A DNA stretch of 45,174 nt, taken from positions 1 through 45,174 of the forward strand of contig NZ_FUFN01000009.1 in NCBI RefSeq assembly GCF_900162615.1. The letters run 5' to 3'. The DNA is from Virgibacillus proomii (GTDB lineage: Bacteria > Bacillota > Bacilli > Bacillales > Amphibacillaceae). Shown piece by piece: positions 24,837-33,279 of this stretch (position 1 is its first letter; each line of letters begins with the position of its first letter). Below the pieces are notes generated by a model. That model was not told the DNA's origin. It did not search any database and saw nothing but the letters and a program-made list of their open reading frames with translations. The translations under genes were made by a program, and so were the position numbers.

Positions 24837-25927
24837 GCACAATGCTTTTAGCTATTATTTTCATACCACTCTGTCTCTTTTTCATTTTTACACCTTATTT
24901 GACAAGAAAAACCGAAAGTTTTGGTGTATCGATTCCAGAAAAAATTTACTATACAACTGAAATGAAAAGGATGCGAAAGCAATATGCAATGGTTACAGGT
25001 GCTATGAGTATCTTTATTTTGGGTTCCATCATTGCATTAAGTCTATTTAAATTCAATGACAATCTAGCTAATCTGCTTATCGTTATCATCATTGTTGGCA
25101 CAATCATGATGCACTTCCTTATTTATTATTTTTTTCACCGAATAATGAAACGAAAAAAGCAAGCTGCAGATTGGAAAAATGACAGAACAGAAAAAATATT
25201 TATTCATATGAAATTTCATAATCAGCAATTAAGGTATTCGAACAAATGGTTTATTATACCATTTGTTGCTTTTCTGACAACCATTACCATTACCTACTAT
25301 TTCTATGATAAGCTTCCTCAAGAACTCGCTATTAATTATGATTTACTGGGAAACGGCACAAACTTTGTTACGAAGTCTTATATTTCTGCTCTTGCTTTAC
25401 CGATAACTCAGCTATTTTTATTAAGCTTGTTCTTAGGGGTAAACATTCTAATCGGCAAGGTGAAACAACAAATTAGTGCAGAAAATCCGAAAAAATCGCT
25501 GCAACAAAATGTGATGTTTCGTAGAAGATGGTCAGCTTTTATTGTATTAAGCGGGGTATTACTAACTTTATTGTTATTCTTAGGAAGATTAGCAGCCATA
25601 TTTCCCAATATACAGCCGGTATATACTATAGCAACGATCGCTATCAACCTTTTTTTGTTCATTGGTGCTGTTTTTTTAGTTTTTTCAACTGGTCAAAGTG
25701 GTAGTCGAATCAAGCTTCCCGATGAGCGAAATGAAGCAGTCATTGATCGTGATGATGATCGTTATTGGAAACTTGGACAATTTTATGTTAATAAAAATGA
25801 TCCAGCTATCTTTTTAGAAAAACGATTTGGGATTGGTTGGACTATAAACTTGGGAAAGCCGCTCTCATGGATCATTATGTTTATATTTTTACTAGTTATA
25901 CTTGGTTTAGTCCTATTAACTCACTAA
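24833..25927 (+). CDS. DUF1648-domain membrane protein
   Basis: A 364-residue membrane protein with about seven to eight hydrophobic segments. The segment after residue 150 has LPQELAINYDLLGNGTNFV, the DUF1648 hallmark (LP..IP.HF...G..D). Near the C-terminus DDRYWKLGQFYVNKNDPAIF resembles the DUF5808 motif that accompanies it. Such proteins often occur with GntR regulators and ABC transporters and have been linked to cell-envelope stress, as in SdpI relatives. It is translationally coupled to the regulator. Confidence 0.8.
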   Translation: MSTMLLAIIFIPLCLFFIFTPYLTRKTESFGVSIPEKIYYTTEMKRMRKQYAMVTGAMSIFILGSIIALSLFKFNDNLANLLIVIIIVGTIMMHFLIYYFFHRIMKRKKQAADWKNDRTEKIFIHMKFHNQQLRYSNKWFIIPFVAFLTTITITYYFYDKLPQELAINYDLLGNGTNFVTKSYISALALPITQLFLLSLFLGVNILIGKVKQQISAENPKKSLQQNVMFRRRWSAFIVLSGVLLTLLLFLGRLAAIFPNIQPVYTIATIAINLFLFIGAVFLVFSTGQSGSRIKLPDERNEAVIDRDDDRYWKLGQFYVNKNDPAIFLEKRFGIGWTINLGKPLSWIIMFIFLLVILGLVLLTH

Positions 25928-25940
25928 AGGAGATGTGACA

Positions 25941-26144
25941 TTGCAAGAAGTATTCGAATCGGTAAACTGGTCAGTGGTTACTCCGTTTATTGTTATTCAA
26001 TGTATTTTAATGATTGTTGCTTTAGTCGATTGGGCAAAAAACAAGTATACTAATGGGTCAAGGATAATGTGGTTATTTATCATAATATTACTTAATATAA
26101 TTGGACCGATTCTGTACTTTATATTCGGAAGGAGACAACAATAA
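25941..26144 (+). CDS. small PLDc_N-domain membrane protein (YxlE-like)
   Basis: A 67-residue protein with two transmembrane helices around residues 10-30 and 40-60, and LNIIGPILYFIFGRR near the end, typical of the PLDc_N domain. B. subtilis YxlE in the sigY operon is of this type and precedes the ABC genes yxlF and yxlG, as here. A GTG at 25935 is too close to AAAGGAG; TTG at 25941 has normal spacing. The following ATPase ATG starts directly after its stop. It is probably an accessory subunit of the transporter. Confidence 0.8.
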   Translation: MQEVFESVNWSVVTPFIVIQCILMIVALVDWAKNKYTNGSRIMWLFIIILLNIIGPILYFIFGRRQQ

Positions 26145-27053
26145 ATGACATTACTTTCGGTCTCAAATTTATCTAAAAAGTTCAATGCTACATTTGCAGT
26201 TAAAAACGTAAATTATCTGTTTACTCCTCATAAATGCATCGCTTTAATTGGTCCTAATGGTGCTGGTAAAACAACTACATTACAAATGATTGCCGGCTTA
26301 CTTACTCCTACATCCGGAAACATCGAATTTGAACAAAGAAAGGAGATTGACAGGCGTAAATTAATTGGTTATTTACCGCAGCATCCTGTATTCTACCCGT
26401 GGATGACAGGCAATGAATTCTTGAAATTTAGTGGACAATTGGGTGGGTTATCTAAAGGAGAAGCAACGAAAAGATGTGAAGAACTTCTTGAAATAGTAGG
26501 GATTGCCGATGCAAAAGATAAGCGAATTGGAAATTATTCTGGTGGAATGAAGCAGCGACTTGGGATTGCTCAAGCAATTATTCATAAGCCCAAGTTAGTC
26601 ATGCTTGATGAACCCGTCTCCGCACTTGACCCAATCGGTCGTCGAGAAATTCTTTCTTTAATGGAAAAACTAAAAACAGAGATGACAGTCTTATTTTCAA
26701 CGCATATTTTAAGTGATGCTGATGAAATTAGTGATGAATTGCTTTTGCTTCGGAATGGAGAAGTCATTGAATCCGGATCGATGAAAGAGTTACGCCACAA
26801 ATATCAAACAACAAAAATATCGCTGCAATTTGCAGAATGTCAAGCTTTTTATCAAGAAAAAGTAGCAGCACTTCCTGCAGTACGTGACACATTGACAGAT
26901 AAGGACTCTGTTCAGGTTTTGACTAATAACATAACGAAAGCTCGGAAAGAAATTTTGCAATTAGCAGGTAAGGAAAATTGGCCAATAATAACTTTTCAAA
27001 TCCAGCAGGTCTCACTCGAAGAAATGTTTATGAAGGCGGTGAACAATAAATGA
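26145..27053 (+). CDS. ABC transporter ATP-binding protein (YxlF-like)
   Basis: A 302-residue ATPase with Walker A GPNGAGKTT, Q-loop YLPQHP, signature YSGGMKQRLG, Walker B LVMLDEPVSALDP and switch histidine STHIL. A C-terminal extension of about 85 residues is common in DRA/CcmA-type exporters of this group. It begins directly after the previous stop codon and overlaps the permease gene by 4 nt (ATGA), so the three are coupled. The substrate is unknown; peptide or lipid export is plausible. Confidence 0.9.
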   Translation: MTLLSVSNLSKKFNATFAVKNVNYLFTPHKCIALIGPNGAGKTTTLQMIAGLLTPTSGNIEFEQRKEIDRRKLIGYLPQHPVFYPWMTGNEFLKFSGQLGGLSKGEATKRCEELLEIVGIADAKDKRIGNYSGGMKQRLGIAQAIIHKPKLVMLDEPVSALDPIGRREILSLMEKLKTEMTVLFSTHILSDADEISDELLLLRNGEVIESGSMKELRHKYQTTKISLQFAECQAFYQEKVAALPAVRDTLTDKDSVQVLTNNITKARKEILQLAGKENWPIITFQIQQVSLEEMFMKAVNNK

Positions 27054-27826
27054 CTACAGTTTTACTCAGAAAAGAAGGCTTAGAAAATTGGCGAAATAAG
27101 AAATGGATATGGGTACCACTTGTCTTTATTCTTTTAGCTATTATGGATCCGATTACGAATTATTATCTCCCGGAAATTATAGAATCTGTCGGTGGCTTAG
27201 CTGATGGAACTGTTATTGAATTACCTGATTTCACACCAGAAGATGCAATTATGATGAGCCTAGGACAATATTCCAGTTTAGGAGTATTGGTTATTATTCT
27301 GTTATCTATGGGAACAATTGCCGGGGAAAGAAAAAGCGGTGTTTTAGAACTGATTCTGGTTAAACCTGTCTCCTATTCAAAATTCATTATTGCCAAATGG
27401 CTTTCATTATTACTATTAATATGGCTTTCTTTCATTATTGGAATGCTAACAAGCTGGTATTATATTAATATTCTATACGGAGAAATAGCATTCACCACGG
27501 TTCTACTTGTTATTTTCTATTATGGACTTTACTTCAGCCTTGTTTGCACCCTTTCTATTTTTTACAATGCCATTGTCAACTCACCTGGACTAGTAGCCTT
27601 TTTCACGATACTTACAGCTATTATCATTAGTGTAGTAACGAAATTGTTTGGAAAACATATGGTATGGAGTCCTGCTAAATTAACAGATCATATTGAGGAG
27701 ATGTTAATAACAGGAAACGTTACTTCTGATTTAATTTCTACTACAATCGTTAGTATATTGCTTATCCTCACCCTATTATTTGCCGCAATTTATGGATTTA
27801 CTCAAAAACAGAAAAAGGGTTCCTAA
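27050..27826 (+). CDS. ABC-2 type transporter permease (YxlG-like)
   Basis: A 258-residue ABC-2 permease with six transmembrane segments. It has the family pattern MGTIAGERKSGVLELILVKP near residues 86-105 in the cytoplasmic loop, which contacts the ATPase. A short extracellular part follows the first helix. It is the last gene of the GntR-led operon. No terminator is seen immediately after the stop; two abutting HEARO-like elements start within 30 bp. Confidence 0.88.
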   Translation: MTTVLLRKEGLENWRNKKWIWVPLVFILLAIMDPITNYYLPEIIESVGGLADGTVIELPDFTPEDAIMMSLGQYSSLGVLVIILLSMGTIAGERKSGVLELILVKPVSYSKFIIAKWLSLLLLIWLSFIIGMLTSWYYINILYGEIAFTTVLLVIFYYGLYFSLVCTLSIFYNAIVNSPGLVAFFTILTAIIISVVTKLFGKHMVWSPAKLTDHIEEMLITGNVTSDLISTTIVSILLILTLLFAAIYGFTQKQKKGS

Positions 27827-27854
27827 CTACAGTTACAAGTTAACATTAGATAAA

Positions 27855-28026
27855 GTAAAACTTCATTTCCGTGGAACGCTTTTTACACGGAATGTTAGTA
27901 CCTTAAAGGTATGGCCTAAAGCCCTTGAACGAATCGGGCATTTAGGTGCCGTTTTCTCACGCCTACTTCTTCGTATTGCCTACACTCTTAAAGCGGGAGA
28001 TTACGGCACCTTACATGCGGGATAAA
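27855..28026 (+). repeat. HEARO-like element, copy 5 (first of a tandem pair)
   Basis: It starts GTAAAACTTCATTTCCG after TTAGATAAA and ends GCACCTTACATGCGGGATAAA at 28006-28026. Hairpin I CCGTG/CACGG and the GGGCATTTAGGTGCCG arm are clear. A plus reading frame across 27780-28025 is only a by-product. Confidence 0.75.
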
Positions 28027-28267
28027 GGGAAACTTCATTCAAGAAGCGCCTTTCTTCTTGAATGAGAACAAAGGCTAAAATCACGATGTATTGCTGTGCT
28101 GCCGAAGTTCCCCCTGTCCTTGAAAAAATCGCGATGAGCCGCTTTCGAAGTTTTTCCTTGTTCTGTCATCCCTTACGAATCGGGCATTTGCAAGCCAATA
28201 TCTCCTACTTCAATTTCTTCGTATTCCCTGTAAGTCTTGAAATGAGAGGCTTACGCTACAGGATAAA
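28027..28267 (+). repeat. HEARO-like element, copy 6 (second of the tandem pair, long form)
   Basis: It starts GGGAAACTTCATTCAAGAAG directly after the GATAAA that ends the previous copy. Hairpin I is CATTCAAGAAG with CTTCTTGAATG. It contains two versions of the long-form block (ATCACGATGTATTGCTG and ATCGCGATGAGCCGCTT), then CGAATCGGGCATTTG and a terminal hairpin, ending CTACAGGATAAA. Confidence 0.7.
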
Positions 28268-28285
28268 CAATCAAAAAAAGAGGTA

Positions 28286-28382
28286 TTAGAAAAACTTGGC
28301 TTGTCGCCAAGTCTTTATGGCAAAAGCTATCGTTTTTCTTATACGATAAGACCTAAAGTTTTATCCTTTCCATTAGTACAAG
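28286..28382 (+). repeat. repeat family B, copy 5
   Basis: It starts TTAGAAAAACTTGGC, TTGTCGCCAAG, then GCTATCGTTTTTCTTATACG, GATAAGACCTAAAG and TTTTATCCTTTCCATTAGTA. It is uninterrupted. Confidence 0.75.
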
Positions 28383-28385
28383 ATA

Positions 28386-28413
28386 AAAAACTGCATCCAT
28401 GGATGCAGTTTTA
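28386..28413 (-). terminator. terminator of the SPFH/ribbon-helix-helix operon
   Basis: AAACTGCATCC and GGATGCAGTTT form a near-perfect hairpin; on the minus strand it runs into TTTTTTATCTT. Its right edge touches the stop codon of the small gene. Confidence 0.85.
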
Positions 28414-28590
28414 GTCTTCCCCTATTTTTTTATCTTGGCTCTTTGGTAATCTCCCCGCTTTTTTTGCTGCTTCTCGTAACAAGAATTCCAAATGACTATT
28501 TACACTGCGAAATTCATCTTTGGCCCAAATTTGCAAAATTTCATACAGCTTTGGATCAATCCGTAACGGAAAGCTTTTCTTTTTAGACAT
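28411..28590 (-). CDS. ribbon-helix-helix (Arc-like) small protein
   Basis: A 59-residue basic protein. KSFPLRIDPKLYEILQIWA followed by SVNSHLEFLLREA matches the strand-helix-helix plan of Arc/MetJ regulators, with R-x-D-P before the first helix. It lies 16 nt downstream of the SPFH gene on the same strand and ends at a hairpin terminator. It may regulate the pair or act with the SPFH protein. A toxin-antitoxin role is not supported because no toxin is adjacent. Confidence 0.8.
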   Translation of the reverse strand: MSKKKSFPLRIDPKLYEILQIWAKDEFRSVNSHLEFLLREAAKKAGRLPKSQDKKIGED

Positions 28591-28606
28591 ATAACCCCTC
28601 TTTTAA

Positions 28607-29452
28607 TTATTGGTATAGGGATCCTGTGTTAATAACAGGTTGTGTACCATGATCTGAAACGATCGATACGAGTAAATTATTTGCCATTGCTACACGACGT
28701 TCATCATCTAATTCTACAGCACCATCTTTTTCTAACTGTGCAATAGCATCCTGCACCATCCCCACCGCTCCTTCAACAATTAATTTCCTAGCAGCAATAA
28801 TTGCACTAGCCTGCTGACGTTGCAGCATAGCTTGGGCAATTTCTGTTGAATAGGCAAGATGAGTTAAACGCGTTTCGATCACTTCTACACCAGCAACCTT
28901 TAGTCGCTCCTGTAACTCTACTTTTAACTCATTCGATACCTCTTCAGCATTTCCTCTTAGTGATAATTCTTCATCTGAGAAAGTATCATAAGGGTACTTG
29001 GTTGCAACAGCGCGAATGGCTGTTTCACTTTGGATTTCTACAAACTGCTCATAGCGGTCAACATCAAATACTGCTTTTGCACTATCAACAACTTTAAATA
29101 CGATCACAGCAGCAATCTCAATTGGGTTTCCATTTACATCGTTTACCTTTAGCCGATTACTGTTAAAGTTTCTAACTCGTAAAGAAACCATTTTTCTAAT
29201 TGAAAATGGAACGGTAATAACAATTCCTTCGTTACGAATGCTTCCCATATATTTCCCAAGAAAAATTACGACAGCAGATTGATTTGGTTGTACTAATGTA
29301 ATCCCACTGGCTAATGTAATAGCTACAATCAAACAAATGATACCTAGAATAAACTGTCCTTTAATAAAGCTAAACGCAGTACCTGCCAATATTGCCGCAA
29401 TAATCAAAATCCCAACATATCCATTTAATGTCCATGCCGATTTTTCCTTCAT
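28607..29452 (-). CDS. SPFH/band 7 domain membrane protein
   Basis: A 281-residue protein with two adjacent N-terminal hydrophobic segments (about 8-50) and an SPFH domain over about 55-230, starting QPNQSAVVIFLGKYMGS. It has the typical helical C-terminal part with LAYSTEIAQAMLQRQQASAI. SPFH proteins form membrane-bound oligomeric assemblies. The GTG at 29464 is a less likely start; the ATG at 29452 has GTGGGG upstream. No NfeD or protease partner lies next to it. Confidence 0.88.
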   Translation of the reverse strand: MKEKSAWTLNGYVGILIIAAILAGTAFSFIKGQFILGIICLIVAITLASGITLVQPNQSAVVIFLGKYMGSIRNEGIVITVPFSIRKMVSLRVRNFNSNRLKVNDVNGNPIEIAAVIVFKVVDSAKAVFDVDRYEQFVEIQSETAIRAVATKYPYDTFSDEELSLRGNAEEVSNELKVELQERLKVAGVEVIETRLTHLAYSTEIAQAMLQRQQASAIIAARKLIVEGAVGMVQDAIAQLEKDGAVELDDERRVAMANNLLVSIVSDHGTQPVINTGSLYQ

Positions 29453-29518
29453 TAATCCCCACACCTTTCTATCATTTTTATATTATAATGATATCACTTT
29501 TGTATATATTTGTAAATG

Positions 29519-30391
29519 TCAATTAGCATATAAGGAATCGAGTGGCTCTTTTTCTGGAATAACTAGATACGTTTCCCCATTTGTACGAATAACAATATTT
29601 CCTAAAGCAGCAGTAGAATAAATATTTGCCTTCACTTTGTATAAATTTTTTACGACACGTTTTACAGGATGACCATAATGATTATTTTTGCTATACGTTA
29701 GAATCGCTTCATCCGGTTTAATTTCTCGTAAAAAAGCTAAAGACGTACTTGTGTTGGAACCGTGGTGCGCAACCTTGAGTATTTCTGTATCATCCTTAAT
29801 TTTCTTCATTATTTGTCTTTCTTGTTGAATTTCTACATCTGCCATGAACAAAAAATCAACTTCCTTATAGGTCACTTTTAAAGCAATCGAGGATTGGTTA
29901 TTAGTCCTAAATTTCTTGTACGTGTTAAGTACTTGAATATCAAGCAGTGGATCTATATTGATTTTTTTATCCTGTTCAGCGATTTTCACCGGTATTTTTT
30001 GTTTCTGGATTTGCTGAATATATTTTGCATAATGTCTTGTTGTATGCAGCTTCCCGGAGTCTAATATTCTTTCCACATTCACTTGCTTCAAAACTGTAAC
30101 AAGTCCGCCAATATGATCAATATCCGGATGTGTCGCAATTAACAAATCAATGGTCTCAACCCGATGTTTACGTAAATAAGCAACTACTTTTTTTCCAGCA
30201 CCTGGTGGTCCCCCATCAATTAAAATATGCTTATTATGCGGCGTTTTAATCAATATGCTGTCCCCTTGCCCAACATCAATAAAATGCACTTGCATATCTG
30301 AAATTTCATCACTATGTATAGGATAATCATTTATACAAAAGTAAAACACAAGTACCGTTAAACCTAAGAACATCCGAATCTTGTTCATCAT
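29519..30391 (-). CDS. secreted or membrane-anchored ComEC-like metallo-beta-lactamase-fold hydrolase
   Basis: A 290-residue protein with an N-terminal hydrophobic segment (about 5-22), probably a signal peptide or anchor. A metallo-beta-lactamase domain follows: VHFIDVGQGDSILI, the metal motif THPDIDHIGG, FMADV and VAHHGSNTSTS. This is the pattern of the C-terminal domain of ComEC and stand-alone relatives thought to act on DNA or nucleotides outside the membrane. The competence membrane channel domain is absent. The substrate is uncertain. Confidence 0.87.
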   Translation of the reverse strand: MMNKIRMFLGLTVLVFYFCINDYPIHSDEISDMQVHFIDVGQGDSILIKTPHNKHILIDGGPPGAGKKVVAYLRKHRVETIDLLIATHPDIDHIGGLVTVLKQVNVERILDSGKLHTTRHYAKYIQQIQKQKIPVKIAEQDKKINIDPLLDIQVLNTYKKFRTNNQSSIALKVTYKEVDFLFMADVEIQQERQIMKKIKDDTEILKVAHHGSNTSTSLAFLREIKPDEAILTYSKNNHYGHPVKRVVKNLYKVKANIYSTAALGNIVIRTNGETYLVIPEKEPLDSLYAN

Positions 30392-30770
30392 CCATACATC
30401 CTTTTTCCATGCTAAAGATACAATTATTTTCTATCTAATCGCATGAAATTATGAAATAATGAAGTAGTAAGTTTTTGGGAGTATTACGGCACCTTAATGC
30501 GGGATAAATAATATCAATGTAAAAACTAAAGTTGACACCCGCCAAACATTGAACTCTTTAGTAGATGGCAAATTCTCTTGTATCACAGTGCAAATAAAAA
30601 AACTCTGTTCTAGGCTTCGGTTTTATGTAAAGTTTCAATTTTACAATGTCGAATCACTTCTATGCTTTTTAACTGAACTCGTTAAGCCTATAGACGAGGC
30701 AACTAAATCTCATACACTTAGGCCTTAAAGTTTTCTAACTTTTATCTTTTGTTCAAATTTTTTCCCAAGC
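30392..30770. other. gene-free stretch with a HEARO-like 3' fragment
   Basis: GGGAGTATTACGGCACCTTA followed by ATGCGGGATAAA at 30477-30508 is the end of a HEARO-like element whose 5' part is missing. The remainder to the clpE terminator shows no gene or RNA I recognise. Confidence 0.5.
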
Positions 30771-30812
30771 ATAAAAAAAGCATGAGCCCGCTTCTATACC
30801 GAACTCATGCTA
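30771..30812 (-). terminator. clpE terminator
   Basis: AGCATGAG pairs with CTCATGCT; on the minus strand it continues into TTTTTTTAT. Confidence 0.85.
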
Positions 30813-30828
30813 TTTCTATCATCATATT

Positions 30829-32967
30829 TTATGCTTGTTTTACGACAATTTCATTATCTACAACGTCTACGTGAACATTTTTCACGTCCTCATTTTCTAA
30901 AATGAGATCTGTTAATTGATCTTCAATTTTATCTTGTATTACCCTACGCAAAGGTCGTGCACCAAAACGTGGATCATAACCTAGCTCTACCAATTTTTGC
31001 TTTGCTTCATCTGTTATAGTGATAGAAATTTCATGTTCTGCAATTGTCTCCTGTAGTTCATGGAGCATTAGATCAACAATTTCCAACAAGTTTTCTTTCG
31101 TCAACTCATTAAATTCAATAATCGCATCAAAGCGGTTTAAGAATTCTGGTTTGAAGTAATCACTTAAGTTCTCTAATGTGGAAACAGATTCATGTGCATC
31201 TTGATTAAATCCTACATTTACTGATTTAACCCCTGTTCCAGCGTTACTTGTCATGATGATTACTGTGTCTTTGAAGCTGACAGTTCTTCCTTGTGAATCT
31301 GTTAAATGACCGTCCTCCATAATTTGTAGAAACATGTTTTGAACATCTGGGTGTGCCTTTTCAATTTCATCAAGCAAGATGATGGAGTAAGGATTTCTAC
31401 GCACTTTTTCTGTTAATTGACCAGCTTCCTCATGTCCTACATAGCCTGGAGGGGAACCAATAATTTTAGAAACGGCATGTTTTTCCATATATTCACTCAT
31501 ATCAAGTCGGATGAGTGAATCTCTTGAACCAAATAGTTCTTCAGCAAGCACTTTTGTCAATTCTGTTTTTCCAACCCCTGTTGGACCAACAAATAGAAAT
31601 GATCCAATTGGACGTTCTTTCGACTTTAAGCCTGCTCTGCTACGGCGAATCGCTTTTGCCACCTTATCTACTGCTTCTTTTTGCCCAATTACTTTAGCTC
31701 CTAGGTTTTTAGCAAGATTTTTCATTTTTTCTTGTTCATCGGCTTGTAGTTTCGTTACAGGAATTCCTGTTTTTTCTTCTACAATTAATTGAATATCTGA
31801 AATATCTACATCAATAACTTGCTCTTCTCCTTTTGCTTTTTCCAATTGTTTTTGTAATTGTATTTCTTGATAACGTAAGTGAGCAGCGCGTTCATAATCT
31901 TCACGCTCTGCTGCTGCTTCTTTTTCTTTCGTAATTTCCTCTAAGCGTTGACGAATAGACTCAGAATCCTTAGATGAATTAGCTAGGTTTAACCGGGAAC
32001 CAACTTCATCCATTAAATCAATCGCTTTATCTGGTAAATAACGATCTTGGATATATCGTTTTGACAAGTTCACACAAGCTTCAATAGCTTCATCAGAATA
32101 ACGCACCTCATGAAATTTCTCATAACGGTCTTTTATTCCTTGTAGAATCTGAACGGCTTCTTCAGGTGTTGGTTCTTCAACAATGATTGGTTGTAGTCGT
32201 CGTTCAAGAGCAGCATCTTTTTCAATTTGACGGTATTCTTTTAGGGTCGTCGCTCCAATTAATTGAATGTCTCCTCTTGCAAGTGCTGGTTTAAGTATGT
32301 TTCCAGCATCCATTTGTGAACTTTCTGCTGTTCCAGCTCCTACAATTAAATGAATTTCGTCAACAAATAAAATAACATCTTGACGTTCTTGTAATTCCTG
32401 AATTAATTGTTTCATCCGTTCTTCAAATTGTCCGCGAATTCCAGTATTCGCTACTAGTGATGCTACATCAAGTGTGTAAATTTCTTTATTAAGCAGTTTA
32501 GTAGGAACATCACCTTCAGCAATTTTCAAGGCTAGTCCTTCCGCTATTGCTGTTTTACCTACACCAGGTTCACCAATTAATACCGGGTTATTTTTATTTC
32601 TGCGGTTCAATGTTTCAATAACACGTTTTACTTCATTATCTCGACCAATTACAGGATCAATTGCTCCAGATCTTGCTTCGTGGGATAAGTTTTTACCTAG
32701 CTGATCAAGAAGCCCATTACCTTGATACCCGTTTTGTTGTTTTGTCCGTGTTCCCATTTTGGGAGAGCCATTTTCGTTTCCAGATGCAGAAAATGCTCCG
32801 AATGCATTATTGAATGGCGAATAGGAAAAGAAATCATTTGAATTCATCATTTGCCCTTGAAGTTTACGGAAGCACTCTCTACACAAATGCATTTGCATTT
32901 GTTGGTTGTTAATTTGCATAGCTACATTAATATTCGCTTCGTTCTTTTTACAGTTTTGACAAAGCAT
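30829..32967 (-). CDS. clpE: ATP-dependent unfoldase ClpE
   Basis: A 712-residue Hsp100 protein. It has the N-terminal zinc finger that marks ClpE (C3, C6, C29, C32). The first AAA+ domain has GEPGVGKTA and FVDEIHLIVGAG. A UVR-like coiled-coil linker (EREDYERAAHLRYQEIQLQ) follows. The second AAA+ domain has GPTGVGKTE and LLDEIEKAHPDV. ClpE unfolds misfolded proteins for ClpP under heat and other stress. Two CtsR boxes surround its promoter, as in known clpE genes. The start has AAGGAGGAAAG upstream. It is monocistronic. Confidence 0.96.
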   Translation of the reverse strand: MLCQNCKKNEANINVAMQINNQQMQMHLCRECFRKLQGQMMNSNDFFSYSPFNNAFGAFSASGNENGSPKMGTRTKQQNGYQGNGLLDQLGKNLSHEARSGAIDPVIGRDNEVKRVIETLNRRNKNNPVLIGEPGVGKTAIAEGLALKIAEGDVPTKLLNKEIYTLDVASLVANTGIRGQFEERMKQLIQELQERQDVILFVDEIHLIVGAGTAESSQMDAGNILKPALARGDIQLIGATTLKEYRQIEKDAALERRLQPIIVEEPTPEEAVQILQGIKDRYEKFHEVRYSDEAIEACVNLSKRYIQDRYLPDKAIDLMDEVGSRLNLANSSKDSESIRQRLEEITKEKEAAAEREDYERAAHLRYQEIQLQKQLEKAKGEEQVIDVDISDIQLIVEEKTGIPVTKLQADEQEKMKNLAKNLGAKVIGQKEAVDKVAKAIRRSRAGLKSKERPIGSFLFVGPTGVGKTELTKVLAEELFGSRDSLIRLDMSEYMEKHAVSKIIGSPPGYVGHEEAGQLTEKVRRNPYSIILLDEIEKAHPDVQNMFLQIMEDGHLTDSQGRTVSFKDTVIIMTSNAGTGVKSVNVGFNQDAHESVSTLENLSDYFKPEFLNRFDAIIEFNELTKENLLEIVDLMLHELQETIAEHEISITITDEAKQKLVELGYDPRFGARPLRRVIQDKIEDQLTDLILENEDVKNVHVDVVDNEIVVKQA

Positions 32968-33013
32968 TTTCTTTCCTCCTTTATTTTTTCTTTTATTTAT
33001 CTCAATATTTGAC

Positions 33014-33070
33014 TTTGACTATATTTGACCTTTCGATTCTTATTATACTCTGACCTTCTTTGACTTTCAA
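33014..33070 (-). promoter_or_regulatory. clpE promoter with two CtsR operators
   Basis: On the minus strand -35 TTGAAA (33065-33070) and -10 TATAAT (33042-33047) are 17 bp apart. CtsR-type boxes are AGTCAAAGAAGGTCAGA (33049-33065), over the spacer, and GGTCAAATATAGTCAAA (33014-33030), just downstream of the -10. Both fit the heptad pattern of CtsR, which would block RNA polymerase until stress inactivates it. Confidence 0.92.
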
Positions 33071-33117
33071 GAGGGATGCACAATTTTTTTAAAAATTTTT
33101 ATGATAAATACCTATTT

Positions 33118-33279
33118 GCAATAAAGTGAACTTCATCATTACAAGAAACTTTTCAACTTGAAGCGGACGAAAGATAATACGTTAACTTTATGCTTATAAA
33201 CCAATTTATAGCCTCTTTACTATTCATGTTTCCTTCTTTTTAAAAGTTAAAACAGAAAGTCTGAACTGACTTTCTGTTT
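33118..33279 (+). repeat. HEARO-like element, 5' fragment, and flanking sequence
   Basis: AATAAAGTGAACTTCATCATT at about 33121-33141 resembles the element start, followed by about 40 bp of unclear similarity. The rest of this gap upstream of clpE and downstream of the acyl-CoA synthetase has no gene. A weak hairpin AACAGAAAGTC/GACTTTCTGTT near 33250-33277 likely ends the synthetase transcript. Confidence 0.45.

Noticed and set aside
27780..28289. Two plus-strand reading frames (27780-28025 and 28062-28289)
   Set aside because: Both are carried by the tandem HEARO-like elements and are not shared between copies.
28411..28590. Antitoxin of a toxin-antitoxin pair
   Set aside because: The fold fits, but the neighbouring gene encodes an SPFH membrane protein and no toxin-like frame is adjacent.
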